From positions 6,386,001 through 6,450,000 of the forward strand of contig OZ257137.1 in assembly GCA_965279115.1 (NCBI GenBank): DNA of 64,000 bases. The letters run 5' to 3'. Positions within the stretch are counted from its first letter, which is position 1. Each line of letters starts with the position of its first letter. This document shows positions 36,088 to 44,687 of this stretch, in pieces. The notes under the pieces are model-generated. The model ran no database searches. It saw only the letters and a list, made by a program, of their open reading frames with translations, and was not told the origin of the DNA. A program made the translations under genes and the position numbers. The stretch comes from JAEUOS01 sp965279115. Lineage in GTDB: Bacteria > Pseudomonadota > Gammaproteobacteria > Burkholderiales > JAEUOS01.

Positions 36088-37056
36088 ATGATCCCTACCA
36101 GACTGCTGGCCATTGCCGCCCTTGCCGCCGCGGGCGCGGTCTTCCCCCTGCAAGGCGCCCTTGCCCAGGCCTATCCGAGCCAGCCGGTCAAGCTGGTCGT
36201 GCCCTTCCCCGCCGGCAGCGCCTCCGACAACATCGCGCGCATCCTCGGCAAGGAACTGCAGGACGAGCTGGGCCAGCCCTTCGTGATTGAAAACCGGCCC
36301 GGCGCGCAGAGCATCGTCGGCAGCGAGGTCGTCGCCAAAGCCGCACCGGACGGCTACACCCTGCTGGTGACGGCGGTGTCCTTCGCCGCCGCCACCAGCA
36401 TGTTCCGCAAGGTGCCGTTCGACCCGGTGGCCGATTTCACGCCGGTGAGCCGGATGGCCACCACGCCCCTGGCGCTGATGGTCAAGGCGGACTTTCCCGC
36501 CCGCACCGCGCGCGACTTCGTCGAGTACGCCAGAGCGCACCCCGGCAAGCTCACTGCCGGCCACGGCTCCTCCAGCGCGCAGGTATGCATCGCCCAGCTG
36601 GCGCGGCTGGCCAACATCGATGTCCTGCAGGTGCCGTACAAGGGCATCCCGCTGGCGGTTACCGACGTGCTGGGCGGCAACCTGAATTTCACCTTCGTCG
36701 ATCTCGGCAATGCCATCGCGCAGGCCAAGGGCGGCAACCTGCGCGCCATCGGCGTCACCTCCGCCCGGCGCAGTTCCCTGGCGCCGGACTGGCCTGCGCT
36801 CGCCGAAACCCTGCCCGGATACGACATCGACGCATGGCTTGCCACGCTGGGGCCGAAAGGCCTGCCGGAGCCCATCGCGCGCCGCCTGCACGAGGCCACC
36901 GTGCGCGCCCTGGCCAAGCCCGAGGTGCAGTCGCGGCTCGCCACCATGGGCTTCACGCCGGCGCTCCTGGGGCCGGCGGATGCGGTGCCCTTCATCAGGG
37001 CGGAAGTCGCCAAATGGGCCGCGCTGGTGAAGCAGGCCGGCATCGTGCCGGAATAG
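36088..37056 (+). CDS. Bug-family tripartite tricarboxylate transporter receptor
   Basis: 322 residues from the ATG at 36088 behind GAAGAAGGAA. A signal peptide ends at GALAQA. The mature opening YPSQPVKLVVPFPAGSASDNIAR, then LGQPFVIENRPGAQS and VPYKGIPLAV are the Bug hallmarks. It is the second such receptor in the window and lacks TctAB partners, like the first. The setting (esterase, SDR, then a ketopantoate-reductase-like gene) suggests that it captures the carboxylate used by those enzymes. Confidence 0.92.
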   Translation: MIPTRLLAIAALAAAGAVFPLQGALAQAYPSQPVKLVVPFPAGSASDNIARILGKELQDELGQPFVIENRPGAQSIVGSEVVAKAAPDGYTLLVTAVSFAAATSMFRKVPFDPVADFTPVSRMATTPLALMVKADFPARTARDFVEYARAHPGKLTAGHGSSSAQVCIAQLARLANIDVLQVPYKGIPLAVTDVLGGNLNFTFVDLGNAIAQAKGGNLRAIGVTSARRSSLAPDWPALAETLPGYDIDAWLATLGPKGLPEPIARRLHEATVRALAKPEVQSRLATMGFTPALLGPADAVPFIRAEVAKWAALVKQAGIVPE

Positions 37057-37093
37057 CCATGCGCTTCGGACCGGGCGCCACGGGGAGCGCGAG

Positions 37094-38092
37094 ATGAAGG
37101 TGTGCATCTATGGCGCCGGCGCTGTCGGCGGCGCGTTGGCGGTGCGCCTGCACGATGCCGGCATTCCGGTAAGCGTCGTGGCGCGCGGTGCCCATGGCCA
37201 GGCCATCCGCGCGAACGGGCTCACCCTACTCGCCGGCGACACCACCCGCATCGCGCCCGTGCATTGCGTCGAAGACCCAGACGATCTTGGCGCGCAGGAC
37301 GTTGTGTTCGTCACGGTGAAGCAGACCCACCTGCCCGCCATGGCCGGCGCCCTGGCGCGCATGCAGGCCAAAGGCGCGCGCCTGGTGTTCGCCATGAACG
37401 GCATCCCGTGGTGGTTCGCCGATGAATTGCCGATCCCGAACAAGGACGCCTTCATCGAGCAGCTTGATCCCGGTGGCGTGCTGCGCGGCGCCATCGACAC
37501 CACGCGCGCCATCGGCGCGGCGGTGCTGTCATCCAACGAGATCGTCGAGCCCGGCGTCGTGCTGAGCACCACGCCCAAGCGCAACCGCATCATCATGGGC
37601 AACATCGTCACCGGCTCGGACAACCGGATAGCCGAACTGGCGGCGCTGCTGGAGCGCGCCGGCTACGGGTCCTGGGAAACGCCTGACATCCGCCTGGAGC
37701 TGTGGAACAAGATGGCGCTATGGCTGGCCGTGTCGCCGGTGTCCGCCCTGACCGGCCTGGCGCTGGACAAGCTGGTGTCCGACCCGGGCGGTTACGCGAT
37801 GATGGCCGCGGTAATGCGCGAAACCATCGCCCTCGGCCGGCGCCTGGGCTTGGACCTCGCCGACGAGACCGACGAGCGCATCGGCTTTTACCGCGACAAG
37901 CCCACCCGCCCCTCCTTGCTCAAGGATTTCGAGCTCGGCCGCGAACCGGAGCTTGCCAGCGGGGTGCTGGTGTTCGACATGCTCGCCCGGGCGCTGGACC
38001 AGCCGGCGCCGCACATCGCCATGATCGCGGCGCTGACGCGGCTCAGGTTCGAGGGCATCCGGCTTGGCAAGGAAGGGCGATCGGACGGCTAG
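37094..38092 (+). CDS. Ketopantoate reductase (ApbA/PanE) family oxidoreductase
   Basis: 332 residues. The N-terminal NADPH site is MKVCIYGAGAVGGALAVRL. The conserved Lys is in FVTVKQTHLP, and the C-terminal helical domain contains LELWNKMALWLAVSPVSALTG and RPSLLKDFELGREPE, including the Asn, Lys, Ser and Glu positions of the family. The classic reaction makes pantoate for CoA synthesis, but paralogues in catabolic clusters reduce other 2-oxo acids. Its position after a Bug receptor and SDR favours a paralogue. The stop overlaps the convergent PEP-CTERM gene by 4 bases. Confidence 0.87.
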   Translation: MKVCIYGAGAVGGALAVRLHDAGIPVSVVARGAHGQAIRANGLTLLAGDTTRIAPVHCVEDPDDLGAQDVVFVTVKQTHLPAMAGALARMQAKGARLVFAMNGIPWWFADELPIPNKDAFIEQLDPGGVLRGAIDTTRAIGAAVLSSNEIVEPGVVLSTTPKRNRIIMGNIVTGSDNRIAELAALLERAGYGSWETPDIRLELWNKMALWLAVSPVSALTGLALDKLVSDPGGYAMMAAVMRETIALGRRLGLDLADETDERIGFYRDKPTRPSLLKDFELGREPELASGVLVFDMLARALDQPAPHIAMIAALTRLRFEGIRLGKEGRSDG

Positions 38093-38694
38093 GCCCGCTT
38101 GCGGACTCGCGCCAACCCCGCCATGATCAGCGTCCCGGCCAGCAATAGCGCCCAGGAGTCAGGCTCCGACAGCACCGGGACTACATCGGCGGAGCGCACG
38201 GCAACCGCGAATAACGGGTAGTAGTTGGCGTCGGTGCTTTTCTGAAAGCCATCGCGCGTGCCGAAGTACCACGCGTCGACATCGCTCCCCTGCGTACCGG
38301 ACCAGTAGAAGTCGGAATGCACGTTGTCAAATTGGGCCTTCAACCCGGCCAGAGAACTGCCGACGTCTATCCAAAGCTGCCAGAACTCGTTGTCCGGCCC
38401 TCCGTCTATCGCCCCGTCCCCGGTGGGCAGTCTCCAGGTCCCGGCGGCGAGACCTCCGGTGGTCACACCCGCCGCCCAGCTTTTCTGCGTCTGCCAATTT
38501 CCCAAGCCGGCGGCACTCCAGCTCTTGAGCCATATCAGGTTGGTCGTGGTGTCCAGTACCTGGTCACCCTGGCCGCCTTCAGAAATGACAACAAAGGACG
38601 CCTGCACCATCCCCGCCGACGCCACCAGCGCCCCCGCTGCCAGCAGTTTCGCGGCAATGTGGCGGTACCACCTGAAATGACCTGATCTCGGCAT
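38089..38694 (-). CDS. PEP-CTERM sorting-domain protein
   Basis: 201 residues from the ATG at 38694 behind AAGGAGG. The signal peptide (KLLAAGALVASAGMVQAS) is followed by a domain rich in Trp and Gly (LIWLKSWSAAG, WRLPTGDG, YWSGTQ), which resembles the DUF1566-like domains of many PEP-CTERM proteins. The last 28 residues form the sorting signal: SEPDSWALLLAG, a membrane helix and an RVRKRA end. The core motif is EPDSW, not the usual PEP(S/T)W. Exosortase (EpsH/XrtA) would cut here and release it to the surface matrix; no exosortase gene is in the window. Confidence 0.85.
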   Translation of the reverse strand: MPRSGHFRWYRHIAAKLLAAGALVASAGMVQASFVVISEGGQGDQVLDTTTNLIWLKSWSAAGLGNWQTQKSWAAGVTTGGLAAGTWRLPTGDGAIDGGPDNEFWQLWIDVGSSLAGLKAQFDNVHSDFYWSGTQGSDVDAWYFGTRDGFQKSTDANYYPLFAVAVRSADVVPVLSEPDSWALLLAGTLIMAGLARVRKRA

Positions 38695-38893
38695 TGCGTT
38701 CCTCCTTAAGGTGGCCAAGCAGGCAGGCGCGTGCTTGAACAAGCCACTGGACTCCAGTCTCGCCGCCATGTCTGTTCGCTGCCGCCCGTAGCAGAACTTG
38801 CCCGTTCATCGGGCGCACTGGCGAGATGCCGGGAAACGTTCTTTCACACGGCCGCGCGCCTGTGAATCCCCTTTGCCCGGATAATCCAGATCC

Positions 38894-39373
38894 ATGGCAA
38901 CGGTGATCACAAAGGAACTGGTGGCGGTACTGCGTTCGCAGTTCCGCATCCGCTGGGACGGCATCCATGGCGTGCAGCACTGGTCACGCGTGCGTCTGTA
39001 CGGCCTGCGGCTGGCGCGCGAAACCGGCGCACGGACCGACGTGGTGGAATGGTTCGCCTTTTTGCATGACGCGGCGCGCGAGGAAGAAGGCTTCGATCAC
39101 GGCCACGGCTTGCGCGCGGTGGCCCTTGCCCGCGACCTGCGCGGCCCGCTGTTGCCGATCGACGATACCGGCTTCGACCTGCTGACCCATGCGATGACCC
39201 ACCACAGCGACGGCTTTCAGGAGGGCGATGCCACGGTGCGCACCTGCTGGGACGCTGATCGCCTGGACCTGCCGCGCGTCGGCATCCATCCCGACCCGAA
39301 ACGCTTGTGCACGGAACCGGCGCGACGCCGGGAAATTATCGAGTGGGCGCGCAAGCGGGCGAAGGGACGTTAA
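38894..39373 (+). CDS. HD-superfamily hydrolase-like protein
   Basis: 159 residues. Possible metal ligands are His25 and His29 (GIHGVQHW), His58-Asp59 (AFLHDAARE), His69/His71 (DHGHG) and a late Asp (WDADRLDLPR), a pattern of HD-domain phosphohydrolases. The IHGVQHWSRV opening is shared with uncharacterised HD proteins that are usually found alone. No nucleotide specificity can be inferred. It is divergent from the PEP-CTERM gene and convergent with another HD-type gene. Confidence 0.75.
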   Translation: MATVITKELVAVLRSQFRIRWDGIHGVQHWSRVRLYGLRLARETGARTDVVEWFAFLHDAAREEEGFDHGHGLRAVALARDLRGPLLPIDDTGFDLLTHAMTHHSDGFQEGDATVRTCWDADRLDLPRVGIHPDPKRLCTEPARRREIIEWARKRAKGR

Positions 39374-39438
39374 GCCAGGCCTTCGGCGATCTGCCAGGCT
39401 CGCAGGCTCATTCCGCGAGACTGGCGCCAGGCGCTGCG

Positions 39439-39888
39439 TTACACGCCAGGTGAAAGTGCCTTCAGTGTCTCCCAAGAACGGCGGTACTTGGCCAGCCGGT
39501 CGAAGTCCTTTTGCACCGGCGCGGGAATCCGCCGGAGGTCCATGTTGTCCTCCAGATCAGCCAGCTTCACCGCCCTTGCAATCGGGTTGGCGCCGGCGCG
39601 GATGATGAAGTCGGCGTAGTCCTCCCCCTCACGCTTGGTGAGGCAGGCCACGGCTTCGAGCACCACATCCGGGAAGCCCTCGTCGCGCAGCTTCTCCAGC
39701 GTCCAGGACGTGTCCTCGACCACATCGTGCAGGACGGCTGCGATCATCGCGGGCTCGGTGGATTGCTTCATCATCATGCGCAGCGGATGCAGGATATAGG
39801 GCGCGCCGCCCTTGTCCACCTGGTTCACGTGGGCGCTGGCGGCGATCTCGATGGCGCGGGCGAGCAAGCTGGGGGTTGCGGTTTTCAT
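39439..39888 (-). CDS. Small alarmone-hydrolase-like (SpoT/MESH1 HD) protein
   Basis: 149 residues from the ATG at 39888. It is a stand-alone RelA/SpoT-type HD domain: AHVNQVDKGGAPYILHPLR (His34), HDVVEDT (54-60, His54, Asp55, Glu58, Asp59) and ARAVKLADLEDN (Asp111, Asn115). These are the manganese and guanosine ligands of ppGpp 3'-pyrophosphohydrolases. No synthetase, TGS or ACT domain is present, so it resembles small alarmone hydrolases, which can counter (p)ppGpp or (pp)pApp. Activity is inferred from motifs. It lies just downstream of the HIT-HNH pair on the same strand. Confidence 0.82.
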   Translation of the reverse strand: MKTATPSLLARAIEIAASAHVNQVDKGGAPYILHPLRMMMKQSTEPAMIAAVLHDVVEDTSWTLEKLRDEGFPDVVLEAVACLTKREGEDYADFIIRAGANPIARAVKLADLEDNMDLRRIPAPVQKDFDRLAKYRRSWETLKALSPGV

Positions 39889-39997
39889 GTCAGGGGTCTT
39901 TTCATCGAATTGCAGCCATACGGCACACACAACGTAAGCTCGCCATCACGGTTTTTCGCCAAGATCGTGATCGAATGAAAAGGAATATCGCTTACTT

Positions 39998-40969
39998 TCA
40001 CGTCTGGCTAAGGCGCTCGATACGCCACGCGAGAGACTCCCGCTTCGGCCAGAAGCGTTTTTCGCTCGGCAAGAAGAGCTTCCGTCCCGACAAGTCAGTC
40101 AAGCGTTTGTAGTCAGGCACGCGATCATCGAGCGCGCCGCTGACGCGCCACACGAAATCCGGATCCGGCGCTATCAGGTTTTTGTCCATCGCCCAATGCA
40201 TGTCCGGAGTAAGCGCCATTCCATTGCGCGGATCGTCATCGGCTCCCTCGCTGAACGGATGGATGTGTGCGGCCTCCACCATTGGTGTCCCGTCCGGCAG
40301 GACGATGCGCAGGCCACTGGCGGCGCAGCGAAAGTCGTAGTTCTCGATCACCACTCGACGAAACGCCGGGCTGCGAATCGCTTCCGGCGGCTCGCGCGCT
40401 TCCAGGCGCCGGGGCTCGAACGACCGCAGCTGGCGCTCGTACAAGCTGATCTGACGCCCTTCGTTGGCCACCGCCGCCAGGTCTTCCAGCCCTCGGTCGA
40501 ACCAATGCTGCGCCAGCGTCTCGGCCAGAACCTCGATGTTTGATTCCACCTGAAGCAACTCGAAGAGTTCGGTGTCCAGCGTCGCGCAGGCTATCACCTC
40601 GGTGATGTCTCGATGGCTGCGCACTGCGGTCATGCGCGCGAGCTCCGCATCGTGACCGGGCAATGGCTGGAGGTGCCAGAAGCTGGCAGGCCTGGCACCG
40701 CCTTTTTCCATCACGCGCAAATCGCCGCCCAGATGGAAAAAAGGGAAGTACGCATTCGGATGATCCTGCTGCGATCGAACCGCCTCGAAGTAGTGGTTGT
40801 AGCCTTCCAGCAGCGGCGGGCCGTAGACAATCCGATTCACCGTCAGGTTACCCGCCCGTGCCAGATCGAGCATGGCCAGCAACATGCAGATCTTGTGCGG
40901 GCTACGTCGCCCGTTCTTCGAGTTGACATAAAGGGCGCAGAACTTGCGCTGATAGTCCGCCAGGCTCAC
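39998..40969 (-). CDS. HNH endonuclease, probable modification-dependent restriction enzyme
   Basis: 323 residues. The C-terminal third is an HNH_2 nuclease: ENYDFRCAASGL, then EAAHIHPFSEG (His235, His237), then DPRNGMAL (Asn249) and DMHWAMDKNLI (His258). The N-terminal part holds RRSPHKICMLLAMLDL (21-36). A close R-x-P-H-K motif is, from memory, frequent at the start of HNH enzymes that recognise phosphorothioate- or otherwise modified DNA (McrA-like). No methylase or Dnd gene is nearby, which would fit a solitary type IV enzyme. The ATG overlaps the HIT gene stop (ATGA). Confidence 0.85.
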   Translation of the reverse strand: MSLADYQRKFCALYVNSKNGRRSPHKICMLLAMLDLARAGNLTVNRIVYGPPLLEGYNHYFEAVRSQQDHPNAYFPFFHLGGDLRVMEKGGARPASFWHLQPLPGHDAELARMTAVRSHRDITEVIACATLDTELFELLQVESNIEVLAETLAQHWFDRGLEDLAAVANEGRQISLYERQLRSFEPRRLEAREPPEAIRSPAFRRVVIENYDFRCAASGLRIVLPDGTPMVEAAHIHPFSEGADDDPRNGMALTPDMHWAMDKNLIAPDPDFVWRVSGALDDRVPDYKRLTDLSGRKLFLPSEKRFWPKRESLAWRIERLSQT

Positions 40970-41349
40970 CGCGGGCTCCAGTAGTCGGCCTTATCGGGAA
41001 CCAGCCAGCGCACGCCGCCGCGCGGGTCCGGCACGTCGCCGGCATAGCGTGGAATCAGGTGCATATGCAGATGCGGAATGGTCTGGCCGGCGGCTACGCC
41101 GTCGTTGATGCCGATATTGAAGCTCGCCGGACTGAACTCACTGTCGAGTTGCCGTTTCGCGCTATCAAGCAGCGCCAGCATCGCGCTTCGTTCATCCAAC
41201 GTGGCGTCGAAAAAGCTGCCAACGTGACGCCGCGGCAAGACGAGCGTATGCCCGGGCGATACCGGATAGGCGTCTCGCGTGCTGATCGCCAGGGCATTGG
41301 CATCACGGATGCGGGCCGCATCCATCGAACAGAATGGGCAGGGCGCGCT
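40966..41349 (-). CDS. HIT-family nucleotide hydrolase
   Basis: 127 residues from a TTG at 41349, preferred because GGTGGAGAG lies 7 bases before it and the encoded protein then begins SAPCPFC like other HIT proteins; an ATG at 41397 would add 16 unconvincing residues. A zinc-type CPFC (5-8), the PGHTLVLPRRHV strand and the triad HLHMH (His94, 96, 98) are present. HIT enzymes split nucleoside phosphoramidates or dinucleoside polyphosphates. It is the first gene of a pair whose second member, the HNH nuclease, overlaps by 4 bases. Confidence 0.85.
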   Translation of the reverse strand, partial: SAPCPFCSMDAARIRDANALAISTRDAYPVSPGHTLVLPRRHVGSFFDATLDERSAMLALLDSAKRQLDSEFSPASFNIGINDGVAAGQTIPHLHMHLIPRYAGDVPDPRGGVRWLVPDKADYWSPR

Positions 41350-41666
41350 CAACGGCCACTCTCCACCCGGAACCCGGTGACGTTGAAGGCCGACCATAGC
41401 GCTCCCGCTACCGCCTTGCGTTCACGTATCGGAAACCGCGCCATATGTTCGGTCTGCATGGATACGTATCGTAATGCAAGTCCGGCGGCTGCCCACTTCG
41501 AAATCCTGGCAACCAGTGGTGACGCCCTTCCCGCACAGCCCGAATGCAACCTACTCAGAACGCCTTCTGCATCGATGATGCGCGCCTTCTGGTTCGTCAA
41601 AGACGCACATGATGGTTACCGCCGGACTCAACAAATGAGCCCGGCGTTCCTACTTAAATCACAGTC
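41350..41666. other. Intergenic region without a supported gene
   Basis: 317 bases between the HIT gene and the end of the VIT/vWA gene, both on the minus strand. An 83-codon frame exists but has no ribosome site or family resemblance. The HIT-HNH promoter should lie here; I cannot point to a convincing -35/-10 pair. Confidence 0.5.
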
Positions 41667-44105
41667 TCACACCCCCACCCCACCCATCTCCATCGCAAAC
41701 ACCCGCGCCGGCCAGGCGCCCGCACGCATGCCCGCCAGCCCTTCCCGCAAAAGCGCCACCAGCGCCTGGATCTCCGGCACGCGGCCGCTGGCGCCCAGCA
41801 ACGTCGCCAGGTCCGGCAGGCCCTCTGCGAACCCCTCCGGAAACCACCCTGCTGCGCCGGGTTCATCCACACTGGCATAAAGCGCCTCAAACGTCTCCCG
41901 CGCCGCCATCACGCACGCAAACGCTTCCACCAGGTCTTGCTCGTCGGTGCCGTCCGGGGCACTTTGGGCTACCACCAGTTCCAGCCAGTCGAGCACCGGA
42001 ACCCCCAGGCCGGCAACATGCAACGCGGCCAGCGTGCTCGGGCAGTGTTCGCGCCCGCGCAGGATGAGCCAGACCGAAAGCCCCAGTGGCGTCAGGCCCA
42101 GGTAGCTCCCGCTCAAGGACATGTGGTTGGGGTTGTACTGATCCACCGCCACGTGGCGCGACACTTCGCCCGCTTCCTCTGCGCGCAGGTAATCCGGGAC
42201 GTCGTATGAGTCCAGGGACATGAGCCTGTTGATCGACCCATCGTCAGCGGCCAACCGGCTGTGCATGCCGGCGCTGAACATGGCCGGGGCTGGCAGGCTC
42301 GAATAGTGCTCCCTCGCGGACGCAGCCACCATCGACCGCATTACAGACCCGGTACCCCCCCACCCCGCCGCCATCATTTGCGGCAGCTTGTGCATCACCG
42401 GCATGTCGCCCGCCTTCTCCCCTTCCGCGCGCACATGTACCAGCAAAAAATGGGTTTGCTGCGTCACCAGCCGGTAGGCCACGGTCTCATCCACCGCCTC
42501 TTCGGCCGGGTCGCCGGCGCCGGTGCGCACCCAGGCGGCGGTGCGGCACAGGGTGTCCTCGGCCGCCACGCCACCGTGCACGGCGGCGCTGGCAATTTCT
42601 TCCAGCGCCCCTTCCACGGAGCGCCGGCCCATCAGGCGCACCGCCCCATCCGTCGCGCCGGGCAGCTGCGCCAGCACATTGACGGTGTCGCCTTCGAACA
42701 CCGATTTCGGGATCTCCGCCTGCCACAGCGGTACCACCCCGTCCGGCCAGCGGACCTGCAGGTCTGTCACCCGCGGCGTGCGCAGGCGCGCGAACATGCG
42801 CAACACCGCCGGTTCCACCGCCTCGCCGGGCGCCACAAAGTCGCAGGCGCCGCCGGTGGCCTCGGCCAGGCGCCGCAGATTGGATTCCGCCGGGCTGCTG
42901 CCTATGCCTACCGCAAACACCCGGTGGCCGGAATTGCGCGCGCTGGCGACGATTGCGTCTATCCCGTAGACCTGCCCGTCGGTCACCAGCAGCACGTCGG
43001 TGTCGCCGCCATGTCCCAGCGCGAACACCGAATCAAGCGCCGCCTGCATCTGCGTGCCGCCCAGGTTGGCGTCGAGCGCATCCACCCAGCGCGCCGCCGC
43101 CATGCGGGTGGGGTCGGTGGCTTTCCACAGGGCGCGCGAGCGGTGTTCCACCTGGTCGCCAAAACGCGAAAGTGAAAACCGGTCGCTCGCCCCCAGCTGC
43201 GCAACCACTGCATGCAGCGCACGCCGGGCCGCGGCGATGCTGTCGCCGGCCATAGAGCCGGAGCAGTCCACCAGCAGCTTCACCGCCAACGGACCCGTCG
43301 CAGCGGTTTGCCCCAGGCGCGGGCAAAAGCTGGCCAGCGCCGCCACCGCGCCCGCATGGCGCGCTTCGAGCACCTTGTCCTGCCCCAGCACCGCCAGCGA
43401 GCCATGGGTCAGCTGGTCGGCCACCAGCACGAAGTCGCGGTCGAGGGTGCCGCGGCGGGCCAGGCTTACCAGCGTGATGCGCTGGGCGCTTTCGCCCTGG
43501 TGCGCCACCGATATCGGGTGGCTGGGCGAGGCCACGCGCGCGGCGGCCAGGTCGCCATGCAGGCGCAGGGTGATGTCAAAGGGGTACTCCGCCAGCAGGT
43601 CGTGCGTCGGTACCTGGTGCGGCTGCAGGCCGCCTTCGGTCACCGGGTTGCCGTAGCGCGGCGCGATCACCGTGGGGATGAGCATGCGCACCCCGCCCTG
43701 CTCGAAGCGCAGCGTCTGGGCGTAGCGCAGGTTGATGGCGCAGGCCTCGCCGGGCATCAGGTTGCCCAGGTTCACGCGGTAGGTGTTGTCGGCCACGCGC
43801 TCGACCATGATGGCGGCGTCGCCATCGGCCAGGGCATCGTCGTACTCCGCCTCGGCGCGGCGCCTGGGAATGACCGTGCCGGTCAGGCGCTTGTCGCCGA
43901 GCTGCACGTCCACCCCCAGCAGCACCGCGCCCCACGGCACCGGGAAGGCATAGAACAGTTCGATATTGGTGTTGCCCGGGTTGGCGAAGCGCAGTTCGGC
44001 GCGCGCCTCGAACAACAGGCCGCGCAGGTCGCCTTCGACGCGCAATCCCTTGAGCATGATCGGCTCGCCACGCGTGGTCTCAAGCCGGGTTTGAAAATTC
44101 GACAT
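41667..44105 (-). CDS. VIT- and von Willebrand A-domain protein
   Basis: 812 residues from the ATG at 44105 behind GGCAGGACAGG. The N-terminal VIT (inter-alpha-trypsin-inhibitor) domain spans about 5-135, including FYAFPVPWGA and AEYDDALADG. A vWA domain from ~273 to ~440 has a complete metal-ion-dependent adhesion site: Asp280, Ser282, Ser284 (DCSGS), Thr351 (GGTQ) and Asp376 (VTDG). The long C-terminal half is unclassified. No signal peptide or membrane helix is present, so it acts in the cytosol, probably as a scaffold. It sits directly downstream of a MerR gene, with which it forms a likely unit. Confidence 0.87.
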   Translation of the reverse strand: MSNFQTRLETTRGEPIMLKGLRVEGDLRGLLFEARAELRFANPGNTNIELFYAFPVPWGAVLLGVDVQLGDKRLTGTVIPRRRAEAEYDDALADGDAAIMVERVADNTYRVNLGNLMPGEACAINLRYAQTLRFEQGGVRMLIPTVIAPRYGNPVTEGGLQPHQVPTHDLLAEYPFDITLRLHGDLAAARVASPSHPISVAHQGESAQRITLVSLARRGTLDRDFVLVADQLTHGSLAVLGQDKVLEARHAGAVAALASFCPRLGQTAATGPLAVKLLVDCSGSMAGDSIAAARRALHAVVAQLGASDRFSLSRFGDQVEHRSRALWKATDPTRMAAARWVDALDANLGGTQMQAALDSVFALGHGGDTDVLLVTDGQVYGIDAIVASARNSGHRVFAVGIGSSPAESNLRRLAEATGGACDFVAPGEAVEPAVLRMFARLRTPRVTDLQVRWPDGVVPLWQAEIPKSVFEGDTVNVLAQLPGATDGAVRLMGRRSVEGALEEIASAAVHGGVAAEDTLCRTAAWVRTGAGDPAEEAVDETVAYRLVTQQTHFLLVHVRAEGEKAGDMPVMHKLPQMMAAGWGGTGSVMRSMVAASAREHYSSLPAPAMFSAGMHSRLAADDGSINRLMSLDSYDVPDYLRAEEAGEVSRHVAVDQYNPNHMSLSGSYLGLTPLGLSVWLILRGREHCPSTLAALHVAGLGVPVLDWLELVVAQSAPDGTDEQDLVEAFACVMAARETFEALYASVDEPGAAGWFPEGFAEGLPDLATLLGASGRVPEIQALVALLREGLAGMRAGAWPARVFAMEMGGVGV

Positions 44106-44206
44106 CCTGTCCTGCCTTTCCTTTGGTAAATCCGCTGATACGCCCTTGCCCTGCACCTGCCGTATTTCCTCTGCCTTGCCTCCCCTCCCCTGGGCGTGCC
44201 GCCCTT

Positions 44207-44680
44207 TCACCCTGCGTTCTCGCCTGCTGCGCCGCCCGACAGGCGTACCTCTTCGTAAACGGCCATGATTCCCCTGACCAGTTGCCGTACCTGCTCGGGC
44301 GTCAGCCCCGCCCGGCCCGGCTCGATGGACAGCTCCACCCCATCGGCCACCATCACATGGCTGCGCACTTCCACCGAACCCGGCTGCGGCATGCGCGCCG
44401 GCACATTCGGCGGCGCCCCGTGCAGCAGTTCGCGGATGCGTTCCAGCGACAAACCCGCCTCGCTCCACTTGCGGATCTGCAGCAACTGCTCCAGGTGGCG
44501 CGGCCCGTAGCGCGCAGCCCGGGTTTCCCCCTCCGGCCGGTCCATCAGGCCCAGTTGCATGTAGTAGCGCACCGTGCGCACCGACATGCCGGCGAGCACA
44601 CACAACTCGGCCAGCGGAACTTCCTGCACGCCGGCAGCGCCGGGGGAAACGGGCTTTGAAACAGGGGTGTGCTGGTTCAT
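44207..44680 (-). CDS. MerR-family transcriptional regulator
   Basis: 157 residues from the ATG at 44680. The winged HTH is at the N-terminus (VPLAELCVLAGMSVRTVRYYMQLGLMDRP, then YGPRHLEQLLQIRKWSEAGLSLERIRELL). The C-terminal half (VRSHVMVADGVELSIEPGRAGLTPEQVRQLVRGI) does not carry the cysteine sets of metal sensors, so its signal is unknown. An upstream ATG at 44689 lies inside the predicted -10 element and is unlikely to be used. It precedes the VIT/vWA gene by about 100 bases and is divergent from a ThDP-enzyme gene. Confidence 0.88.
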   Translation of the reverse strand: MNQHTPVSKPVSPGAAGVQEVPLAELCVLAGMSVRTVRYYMQLGLMDRPEGETRAARYGPRHLEQLLQIRKWSEAGLSLERIRELLHGAPPNVPARMPQPGSVEVRSHVMVADGVELSIEPGRAGLTPEQVRQLVRGIMAVYEEVRLSGGAAGENAG

Positions 44681-44687
44681 GGCGATC

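Noticed and set aside
41349..41600. 83-codon minus-strand frame upstream of the HIT gene
   Set aside because: No ribosome site, no motif, and it would overlap the HIT start region; likely noncoding.
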